A stretch of 40,394 nt of DNA, taken from NCBI GenBank assembly GCA_003552625.1, contig PUNM01000125.1, positions 1 to 40,394 of the forward strand. Reading direction: 5' to 3'. Below, in pieces: positions 33,868-40,394 of this stretch. The position numbers and the translations under genes were made by a program. This DNA comes from Ectothiorhodospiraceae bacterium (GTDB taxonomy: Bacteria > Pseudomonadota > Gammaproteobacteria > Nitrococcales > Halorhodospiraceae). Numbering within the stretch: the first letter of the stretch is position 1; each line of letters begins with the position of its first letter. Under the pieces are notes generated by a model. The model did not search any database. It had not been told where the DNA came from and saw only the letters and a list, made by a program, of their open reading frames with translations.

Positions 33868-36800
33868 TGCGTGTGCTCGGGCGAGTCTTGCGCTATTTCT
33901 TTGCGGTCGTCTTCGGCCTGCTGGGGCTGTCGCTTCTGCTGGTCCTGTGGCTGGCTCTGACTACCAGCGGTGCGCGGTTGGTGGCGCAGGTCGCCGAGAG
34001 CCAGGAGCCCCGCCTGGAGGTGCAGGTCACGGGAGGCAGCCTGGCCACAGGCGTGGATTTGGCCGAGATCCGCTGGCAGGACGAGGGGGTTGATGTCGGC
34101 GTGGATGAGGTTTCGCTGCGCTGGCGCCCTCAGGATCTACTGGATGGCCAATTGTTCATCGGCCGGTTGCAGGTCCGCGGTGTGGATGTGGCCCTGGATG
34201 GGGCAGACCCGGTCGTCGAGGCCGAGGAGACTCCACCGCGTACCGAGGCCATCGAGCTTCCGGAGATCGAGCTCCCGCTCGGCATTCAAGTCGAGCGTCT
34301 TGAGATTGAGCGGGTTCGTGTCGCGACCGGTGATGGCACGGCCCAGCGCGTGGAGCGGCTCGAGGCCGCGCTGACCGCGCAGGGAACGCACTGGCAGCTT
34401 CATCGGCTTCTCGTCGAGCGCGAGGATGCCCGCCTGGAGGTGGACGGCGCCCTGCATACGACGGGCGCCTACCCGGTCAGCCTGCTCGCCCGGGGCAGCG
34501 GAGCCCTGCCGGGCCTGCCGGAGCGTATCCGCTTTACCTCGCGCTTCGGCGGCAGTGTCGCAGCACTGCATACGAGTACCGAACTCGATGGACCGATCCA
34601 GGGCGGTATCGACCTGGACCTGCGCCCGCTGGAGCCGGACCTGCCGTTCTATCTGCAGACACGCTCCGTGCTTGCCGGCTGGCCGCTGGATAGCCGCGAG
34701 ATCGTCTTCGCCGAGGGGCTCGATCTCGTCGCGCGCGGCAGCCTGGACGGCGTGGAGGGAAATCTGCAGACCGAGGTGGACGGTGAGTTCATCCCGCGGG
34801 GCCGGTGGCGGGCCGATCTGGATGGTGATCTCGACGGCCTGTCGTTGACCGCCATTCGGGGCGAGCTGCTCGGCGGGCGACTAAGCGGGCAGGCCGAGCT
34901 GGGTTGGGGGCCGGATGGCGTGCGCTGGGACGTAGACGCCGACGCCGACGGTCTGGATGCCGGAATGGCGTTCGACGGTGCGCCAGGGGGCCTGGAAGGG
35001 CCGCTGAGCGTCTCCGGCCAGGCCGGTGGCGAGGGGTGGGGGCTGATGATCGCTACGCCGGGTATCGGCGGCGAACTCCAGGGGCGACCCTTTGAGCTGC
35101 GCGGGCGGGTCGAGAACACCCTGGCCGACGCCTGGCACTTCGATGGCATCGAGCTGGAGGCAGACGGCGGCCGGGCGCGGGTCAACGGCGAGCTCGCTGA
35201 AGACTGGGATCTCGATGTGGAGGCCGACTTCGAGGATCTCTCGGCGCTGGACGACCGCCTCGCCGGCTCGGTGGTTGGTCAGGCACGGCTTCGGGGTGCG
35301 CCCGAGGCGCTGGATATCCGTACCGAAGGCGAGGGGCGGGGGCTTGCCTGGGAGGCGTATCGCCTCTCGGCTCTGCGCTGGTCCGCGCAGGTGCCGGAGC
35401 TTGGCCAGCAGCCCGGCGAGGCGCGGGTCACGCTGGAGGAGATCGAGTTGCCTCAAGGGGTGATCGAATCCGTCGAGCTGACCGGGCTCGGGACGCAGGC
35501 GGCACACCATCTCGCCCTCCGCGCCGAAGCGCCCGCGGCCGAAGCCGGCGGCCGCCTGGCCGTGGCCGGCGGCTGGCAGCCGGAGCACGGCTGGCAGGGC
35601 CTGGTTGTGGATGCCGGTGGTGCCTTCCGCGACCACGCCGTCGATCTCGACCGGCCCTTCGCCATCAGTTATGCAGCGCAGCGGCTGGAGGTGTCACCGC
35701 ACTGCTGGGGGTACCGGGAAGCCGGGATCTGCCTGACGGAAGGTCTGGAAGCAGGGCCCGACGGGGCAGCCGTGGACTTCCGGCTGCGGGACTTCGATCT
35801 GGCGTGGGTGGAGCCGTACCTGCCGCCGGACGTGACCTGGGTGGGCTCCATCGGGGGTGACGGCGGGGTCCGCTGGGATCCGGACGACGGGGTGCGAGCC
35901 CGGGTGGCGGCCGAGAGCCTGGACGGCATGCTGGGGCTGACGCTGCACGGTGAGTTCGACGATGAGGACCCGGTCTTCCGTGATCTCGCCTACCACCGGT
36001 TGGCACTAAGGGCAAGCTATGAACCCGAGCACGCCGAAGCCGAGCTCCACTTCGAGACGCCGGAGGCCGGCGATGCGGCCATTCGTCTAGGGGGGGATCC
36101 GCGCCCCGACGGCGAGCGCATCGAGGGCCGTATCCAGGTGGACGACCTGCGCCTGGCTTTCTTCCGCCCGTTCGTGCCCGACCTGCGAGAACTCGAGGGT
36201 GGAGTCGGTGCCGACGTGCAGGTATCCGGCACGCGTCAGGAGCCGGGGCTGGAAGGGTACCTGGCGCTGGCCGAAGGCCGCCTGGGCGTTGCCGAATCAC
36301 CGACAGACCTGGAGGACTTGCGGGTCCGCGTTGATCTTGCCGGTACCGATGCCGAGATCGGTGGCGGTTTCCGCATGGGCGAGGGGGCCGCCGAGCTCAA
36401 CGGTGAGGCCGGCTGGCGCGACGCCGACTGGTTCTTCGACCTTGATTTGCTCGGCGATGAGCTCTTCGCCGAGGTGCCGCCTTACGGGCAGATCCGCGTC
36501 AGCCCGCGCATGGATCTGCGGGTCCGTCCGGAGGATGTCCGTGTCGGGGGGCGTATCGGTATCCCGTGGGCGGATATTCAGGTTCGTGAGTTGCCGCAGC
36601 GGGTGGTGGGGGTCTCCCGGGATGTGGTGGTCACGCGGCCAGTGCCCGAGGATGAGGAGGCGCTGGAGGCGGTCGAAGAGCTGGTTGAGCCCTGGTCGGT
36701 AACGGCGGATGTGGAGGTTGTCCTCGGTGACGCCGTGGCGCTCAATGCTTTCGGTCTCCGGGGGCGGCTGAGCGGCGCTTTGCGAGTGTTGCAGCGAGAG

Positions 36801-37406
36801 GACGGGAATACCGAGGCCTTCGGCGAACTGAGCGTGGTCGATGGCGAGTACCGGGCGTACGGCCAGCGGCTGCAGATTCGACGGGGACTGGTCCTCTTTA
36901 CCGGGCCTATCGACCGGCCGCAGCTGGATGTGGAAGCGGTGCGGACGATCACCCGGGATCGGGTGACCGCCGGCATCCGCATTGAGGGCTTTACCGACGA
37001 TCTGCAGTTGTCGCTGTTCAGCGAGCCGCCGATGTCCGACGAGGACGCCCTCTCCTACATTGTCCGGGGCCGGCCCATGGGCGCCGAGGGGCCGGGGACC
37101 GACGAGATGCTCGCTTCGGCGGCGGTGGCCCTCGGGCTCTACGGCGGGACCGGGGCGTTGACCTCCGTGGCGGAGCGCGCCGGCATTCAGGATTTCGAGA
37201 TCGATACCGCCGGGGGGGGGGAAGACGCCCAGGTGGTCGTCTCCGGGTACCTGACGCCGCGCCTCTATCTAGCCTACGGCGTGGCGGTCTTCAGCCCCGT
37301 CAATACGGTGACGCTGCGCTATTACTTGACCTGGCAGCTATACCTCGAGGCGATCAGTGGCGAGGACAGTGCCCTCGACCTGATGTACCGCTTCGAGATC
37401 GACTGA
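33867..37406 (+). CDS. tamB: Translocation and assembly module inner-membrane protein TamB
   Basis: Very long AsmA-like envelope-spanning protein of 1179 residues. One N-terminal membrane anchor (FFAVVFGLLGLSLLLVLWLAL) is followed by a long run of beta-strand repeats forming a hydrophobic groove, and the C-terminal DUF490/TamB domain with DALSYIVRGRPM and a final aromatic-ended strand, DLMYRFEID. It works with TamA and is thought to carry phospholipid or substrate between the membranes. Translation is coupled to tamA by TGATG. It is strongly acidic. The stop lies only four bases from that of the next convergent gene. Confidence 0.95.
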   Translation: MRVLGRVLRYFFAVVFGLLGLSLLLVLWLALTTSGARLVAQVAESQEPRLEVQVTGGSLATGVDLAEIRWQDEGVDVGVDEVSLRWRPQDLLDGQLFIGRLQVRGVDVALDGADPVVEAEETPPRTEAIELPEIELPLGIQVERLEIERVRVATGDGTAQRVERLEAALTAQGTHWQLHRLLVEREDARLEVDGALHTTGAYPVSLLARGSGALPGLPERIRFTSRFGGSVAALHTSTELDGPIQGGIDLDLRPLEPDLPFYLQTRSVLAGWPLDSREIVFAEGLDLVARGSLDGVEGNLQTEVDGEFIPRGRWRADLDGDLDGLSLTAIRGELLGGRLSGQAELGWGPDGVRWDVDADADGLDAGMAFDGAPGGLEGPLSVSGQAGGEGWGLMIATPGIGGELQGRPFELRGRVENTLADAWHFDGIELEADGGRARVNGELAEDWDLDVEADFEDLSALDDRLAGSVVGQARLRGAPEALDIRTEGEGRGLAWEAYRLSALRWSAQVPELGQQPGEARVTLEEIELPQGVIESVELTGLGTQAAHHLALRAEAPAAEAGGRLAVAGGWQPEHGWQGLVVDAGGAFRDHAVDLDRPFAISYAAQRLEVSPHCWGYREAGICLTEGLEAGPDGAAVDFRLRDFDLAWVEPYLPPDVTWVGSIGGDGGVRWDPDDGVRARVAAESLDGMLGLTLHGEFDDEDPVFRDLAYHRLALRASYEPEHAEAELHFETPEAGDAAIRLGGDPRPDGERIEGRIQVDDLRLAFFRPFVPDLRELEGGVGADVQVSGTRQEPGLEGYLALAEGRLGVAESPTDLEDLRVRVDLAGTDAEIGGGFRMGEGAAELNGEAGWRDADWFFDLDLLGDELFAEVPPYGQIRVSPRMDLRVRPEDVRVGGRIGIPWADIQVRELPQRVVGVSRDVVVTRPVPEDEEALEAVEELVEPWSVTADVEVVLGDAVALNAFGLRGRLSGALRVLQREDGNTEAFGELSVVDGEYRAYGQRLQIRRGLVLFTGPIDRPQLDVEAVRTITRDRVTAGIRIEGFTDDLQLSLFSEPPMSDEDALSYIVRGRPMGAEGPGTDEMLASAAVALGLYGGTGALTSVAERAGIQDFEIDTAGGGEDAQVVVSGYLTPRLYLAYGVAVFSPVNTVTLRYYLTWQLYLEAISGEDSALDLMYRFEID

Positions 37407-37410
37407 TCGC

Positions 37411-38589
37411 CTACATCCGGGCGAGCAGCCAGCGGTACTGGAGGACCAGGGTGGCGACGGCTCCCCCCATCATCGCCGGTAAAGTGATCCAGGCGCCGAG
37501 CGCGAGGGTGGAGACGCCGGTGATGCCCTGACCGAACGTGCACCCGGCGGCCAGGGCGCCGCCGATGCCCATCAGCACGCCGCCGCTGAGGTGCGCAGCG
37601 AGATCTCCGCCGGAGGCGAAGCGTTCCAATCGGAAGCGGCCGTGCCGAAGTGCCCAGGCGAGTGCGCCGAGGATGACGCCCAGCAACACCGCGATGCCGG
37701 TGGTGACCAGGTTCGTGGGAAAGCCACCGGCTACCCATTGGCCGGTATCGGCAAAGGGGCCGATGAAACTGATCCCCTGCGGGGCCACAGCCCGGGCTGA
37801 GGCCGGCGGTGGCAGTGGCTCCTGGTCCCCGAGCAAGCCCCAGTCGGTGACGAATTCCGGCAAGGTCAGCCGGTCGCCGAAGACCGGGTCCGAGGCCAGG
37901 AAAACACTGCTGGCGACCCACAGACCCAGCACGCAAAGACCCACCACGGTGCCGCCGGCAATGTGCCGGGCGCTGCTGCGAAAATCCCGGGCGGCGAAGA
38001 CCAGGGCGAGCAGGGCCAAAGCCACCGCCCCGGCAAGCAGGCCGCGCAGCAGCGGGCTGCCGCCGAAGAAGCTGGCCAGATCCTGAGGGTGCCCGAGTGA
38101 CACGGTCGCCGCCTGCAGCCAGGTGAAGAGCCATTCATCGAGGGAGCGGTCGAGCCCGGGTAGCGGGTTGAGCATGGCGTACACGGTGACCGCCAGAACC
38201 GCTGCCACTACCAGAGCCTTGAGGCTTCCGGTGCCGATGCGTAGCGCGGTTTTGCTGCCGCAGCCGCTAGCCAGGGCCATGCCGGCCCCGAAAAGCAGGC
38301 CCCCCAGCAAATGCGCCCCCCAGGCCAGCTCGGCGGACCGGTACGCTGGACTGGCGTCGTCCGGCCTTACCCAGCCCAGCGGCTCAAGGAGTGCCAGCCC
38401 GAGCGCTGCGATGGCAATGGCGAGAAGCCAGGCCCGCAGCCGCCGGGTATCCCCCATGTTGACCCAGTCGGAGAGGGCGCCGAGGGTGCAGAAGTTCGTC
38501 CGCGCCATGGTGTAGCCCAGCACGCCGCTGAGCAGCAAAGCGATGGCCAGGAGCGATGCGCGGGCTGCGAGGAAGGACTCGAAGACCAT
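37411..38589 (-). CDS. YeeE/YedE family transporter (thiosulfate uptake, TsuA-like)
   Basis: Inner-membrane protein of 392 residues with about ten hydrophobic segments in two pseudo-repeats. The family's conserved cysteines are present in RTNFCTLGA, ASGCGSKTALR and AAGCTFGQGI, the residues that in TsuA (YeeE) relay thiosulfate through the membrane. It lacks a neighbouring TusA-like (YeeD) gene here. In a sulfur-oxidising host it could import thiosulfate, or another sulfur or selenium compound as some YedE relatives do. A weak promoter (TTGAAA at 38647-38642, TAGACC 17 bases on) stands upstream. It converges with tamB. Confidence 0.88.
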   Translation of the reverse strand: MVFESFLAARASLLAIALLLSGVLGYTMARTNFCTLGALSDWVNMGDTRRLRAWLLAIAIAALGLALLEPLGWVRPDDASPAYRSAELAWGAHLLGGLLFGAGMALASGCGSKTALRIGTGSLKALVVAAVLAVTVYAMLNPLPGLDRSLDEWLFTWLQAATVSLGHPQDLASFFGGSPLLRGLLAGAVALALLALVFAARDFRSSARHIAGGTVVGLCVLGLWVASSVFLASDPVFGDRLTLPEFVTDWGLLGDQEPLPPPASARAVAPQGISFIGPFADTGQWVAGGFPTNLVTTGIAVLLGVILGALAWALRHGRFRLERFASGGDLAAHLSGGVLMGIGGALAAGCTFGQGITGVSTLALGAWITLPAMMGGAVATLVLQYRWLLARM

Positions 38590-38666
38590 GTTCGACTCAG
38601 GGTGTAGGCGACCGGGCAGGTCTAAGGGCTGTACGAAGTTGTTTCAACCCCCGGGGACGGAAACCG

Positions 38667-38702
38667 AAAAAAACCCCGAAGCTCGCGGAGAGCTTCGGGG
38701 TT
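38667..38702 (-). terminator. Intrinsic terminator of the ZapG-like gene
   Basis: On the minus strand a perfect 13-bp stem (AACCCCGAAGCTC and its complement, 5-base loop) is followed by a run of seven Ts. It lies about 55 bases beyond the stop of the ZapG-like gene and is the only canonical rho-independent terminator in the window. Confidence 0.9.
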
Positions 38703-38755
38703 GAGGGCCGCGGGAGCCTTGAGTTGCTGGCGGCAGATGCCGCCTGGCGCCGCTT

Positions 38756-39529
38756 TTAGTTAAAGATGTTGGCGCGACGCCGCCCCGAGGACGAGGAACC
38801 CTGGCTCCCGGTCGGCTTGGAGTCCGATGCCTTGGGCGGTGCACCCGTCGGCTGGCTCGGACGCTGCTGTTGCTGCTGCGTGCGCCCCGCCGACCGCTGG
38901 CCGCTGCTGGCGGTGCTGCCGGAGCGTGAACCGCTGGAGGTGCTGCCGGAGCCGGAGCTGCTGCTCGTGGCACCCGAGCGGCTGCTGCTCGAGCTGGTGG
39001 AGGCGCTACGCCGCGAAGTGCTGGTCGCGAAGTAGGAGCGACGCCGCGGGCTGCGCTCCGTGGAGCTGGTCGAGGCCGATGCCGAGCTGCTGCGCTCCGT
39101 GCGCTCCTGGGCGATCTGGGCCCGCTTCTGAGCCTCTTGCTGGGCCTCCTGACGCTCTTTCTCACGCATTTCGCTCAGACGGCGGGCGGATTGCTCCACG
39201 ACGTCCTTGGAGAGCAGGCGCTGGTCGCCCAGGGACTTGACCAGGTCCTCCGTACGGCGCGGGGCGAGGCGCTGGGTGCTGTCCGCCATGTGCTCATAGA
39301 GGCGGCGATAGGCCTTGGTGACCTCGCCCATGATCTCCGCCGTTTGCTCGAAGTGGCGGTCCACCTCGCTGCGGACGTTGCGTACCTCCTCACGGTTGCG
39401 GCGTGCGAGGCTCTCGGCGTCGCGGACCTCCTGGGTGTTCGGGGCCGAGGCGCGGCCAACATAAGCGCCCACGGCGGCACCCACCACGGCGCCGATGACA
39501 AGTAACAGAATCGGATCGATTGCTTCCAT
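38756..39529 (-). CDS. ZapG/YhcB-like (DUF1043) inner-membrane protein with long Ser/Arg-rich tail
   Basis: Envelope and cell-division associated protein of 257 residues. It has an N-terminal membrane helix (ILLLVIGAVVGAAVGAYVG), then a cytoplasmic coiled coil to about residue 145 (EVDRHFEQTAEIMGEVTKAY and following), which is the DUF1043 part; E. coli YhcB is about 132 residues. The remaining 110 residues are low-complexity, rich in Ser, Arg, Thr and Gly with a five-glutamine run, and end in RRRANIFN. The start has GGGAGGT five bases upstream. The basic tail contrasts with the acidic proteins nearby. The DUF1043 match is good; the role of the tail is unknown. Confidence 0.82.
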   Translation of the reverse strand: MEAIDPILLLVIGAVVGAAVGAYVGRASAPNTQEVRDAESLARRNREEVRNVRSEVDRHFEQTAEIMGEVTKAYRRLYEHMADSTQRLAPRRTEDLVKSLGDQRLLSKDVVEQSARRLSEMREKERQEAQQEAQKRAQIAQERTERSSSASASTSSTERSPRRRSYFATSTSRRSASTSSSSSRSGATSSSSGSGSTSSGSRSGSTASSGQRSAGRTQQQQQRPSQPTGAPPKASDSKPTGSQGSSSSGRRRANIFN

Positions 39530-39673
39530 ACCGGACCTCCCAACTAGTGCATCGGCTACTTTGTACCAGACGGTGCAAACACCGGAACAGGGTGCGCCCA
39601 TAAACCGCGAGCGGCCATCCCGGCGGCCCTATTCTGAGCGCTCCAATCACGATACGCGCAGTGGCGTAGCATA

Positions 39674-39685
39674 TCATCCGGATGA
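39674..39685. promoter_or_regulatory. 12-bp palindrome upstream of the last gene
   Basis: TCATCCGGATGA is perfectly self-complementary and lies 31 bases before the ATG of the partial membrane gene, in its 187-base divergent region with the ZapG-like gene. It could be an operator; no promoter boxes were clear beside it. Confidence 0.35.
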
Positions 39686-39716
39686 AGGTGCGGCGGATGG
39701 AAATCGGACGGTACCC

Positions 39717-40394
39717 ATGAAGGGCGGGCTTGAGGGGGCGTGGCAGGTGGTAACCCTCGGCGGCGGATGGCTTGCCGTCGGTGTGTTGCTCGTGATCGTC
39801 GCCGCGGCCCTCATCGCGGCCGGTGTGCGGGCACTCGTGCGGGGGCGCCTGCTCGGTGCTGTTTCGCGGCTCGGGGCGGGCTTGATCCTCCTCGGCGGGC
39901 TCGGCACCGCCGGTGCGCTCTTTTTGGGGGTGCTGGCCTACGAGCGCCTGGACCAGGAGCAGCCGGCCCTGGCGCTGCGCTTCGAGCAGCTGGGGGAGCA
40001 GCGGTACCTGGCGCGCCTGCACTACCCGGATGGGCGGCAGGTGATCGTCCCCCTGGCCGGGGATCAGTGGCAGGTGGATGCCCGCGTGCTGCGCTGGAGC
40101 GGGCTCGCCACCCTGCTTGGTCTGGAGACCCGCTACCGGCTCGAGCGCATCAGCGGCCGTTACGCCGATCTGGAGGCCGAGCGCACCGGCCCGCGTTCCG
40201 TCCACCCGCTGGCGCCCCCGCAACGGGGCATCGATCCCTGGCTGCTGGGTCAGCGTCACGGTGATCGTCTGCCCTGGGTGGATGCCACGTACGGCAGTGC
40301 CACCTATCTGCCCATGGCCGACGGCGCCGAGTACCGGGTGGCGGTCACCCGCGGTGGCCTGATCGCGCGGCCGACCAATGCCGAGGCCGAGGCA
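39717..40394 (+). CDS. Two-helix membrane protein annotated in relatives as cation/multidrug efflux pump, 3' end outside window
   Basis: An uninterrupted frame runs from ATG 39717 to the last base, 226 residues so far. It has two hydrophobic helices (LAVGVLLVIVAAALIAAGV and LGAGLILLGGLGTAGALFLG) and then a soluble domain with RYRLERISGRYADLE, LPWVDATYGSATYLPMADG and GLIARP. This pattern matches a family from memory in Pseudomonas and Halomonas that databases often label cation/multidrug efflux pump, although two helices make a pump unlikely. Relatives are about 250 residues, so only a short piece should be missing. The start lacks a strong Shine-Dalgarno sequence. Confidence 0.8.
   Translation, partial: MKGGLEGAWQVVTLGGGWLAVGVLLVIVAAALIAAGVRALVRGRLLGAVSRLGAGLILLGGLGTAGALFLGVLAYERLDQEQPALALRFEQLGEQRYLARLHYPDGRQVIVPLAGDQWQVDARVLRWSGLATLLGLETRYRLERISGRYADLEAERTGPRSVHPLAPPQRGIDPWLLGQRHGDRLPWVDATYGSATYLPMADGAEYRVAVTRGGLIARPTNAEAEA

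Noticed and set aside
38766-39240. Leucine/valine- or cysteine-rich frames opposite the Ser-rich tail
   Set aside because: They are the reverse reading of a repetitive Ser/Arg codon tract; the ZapG-like frame has an ideal start and a terminator after it.
1-40394. tRNA, rRNA, CRISPR, insertion sequences, attachment sites
   Set aside because: Intergenic gaps are all below 200 bases and none shows a cloverleaf, repeat-spacer pattern or transposase remains. Composition is even across the window, giving no clear sign of a recent insertion.

Overview
The window is about 40 kb of densely packed, GC-rich chromosomal DNA. Gene content and protein similarity point to a gammaproteobacterium: srkA, xseB-ispA, parE-parC, htpX, the EF-P modification genes, tamA-tamB and a ZapG/YhcB-like gene. 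Many exported or surface-exposed segments are strikingly acidic, for example the linkers after the lipoprotein and TolC signal sequences. A thiosulfate-type YeeE/YedE transporter and a phasin are also present. Together this suggests a halophilic, sulfur-using, polyhydroxyalkanoate-forming member of the Ectothiorhodospiraceae (Halorhodospira-like). That assignment is inference, not a database match. No rRNA, tRNA, CRISPR array, insertion sequence or prophage was seen. Every intergenic gap is shorter than 200 bases.

Layout. (1) 1-7.9 kb: the 3' part of srkA, then a leftward cluster tetR - adaptor lipoprotein - RND pump - tolC-like - fur-like. It has a clear promoter and a likely TetR operator at its head. 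(2) 7.9-10.1 kb: leftward xseB-ispA, then folE2 with an inverted repeat over its probable -10 region. (3) 10.2-14.5 kb: parE-parC (topoisomerase IV). Both leaders carry repeated CCTGAACC units and neither has a Shine-Dalgarno sequence. (4) 14.6-18.1 kb: htpX with a heat-shock-like promoter, then epmB divergent from efp-epmA, which together give EF-P and most of its beta-lysylation pathway. (5) 18.2-27.1 kb: a leftward accessory block of 2-hydroxyacid dehydrogenase, amidase, semialdehyde dehydrogenase, TAXI-type TRAP receptor and fused permease, AEC carrier and M15 peptidase. It looks like an uptake and catabolism module for an unidentified organic acid or amide. A perfect 9-bp inverted repeat separates it from a divergent aminotransferase. 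(6) 28.5-32.1 kb: sufT, a phasin, a membrane protein with a cysteine-less glutaredoxin domain, and a GNAT-nitrilase fusion. (7) 32.1-40.4 kb: tamA-tamB, a YeeE/YedE transporter, a ZapG-like protein with a long Ser/Arg-rich tail, and a two-helix membrane protein cut by the window end.

The most unusual items are the cysteine-less glutaredoxin-DUF3429 fusion, the ZapG-like protein with its long low-complexity tail, the repeated SD-less leaders of topoisomerase IV, and the undefined TRAP/amidase/hydroxyacid module with its operator-like repeat. Most candidate terminators here are GC hairpins without a U-tract. The only canonical one lies after the ZapG-like gene.
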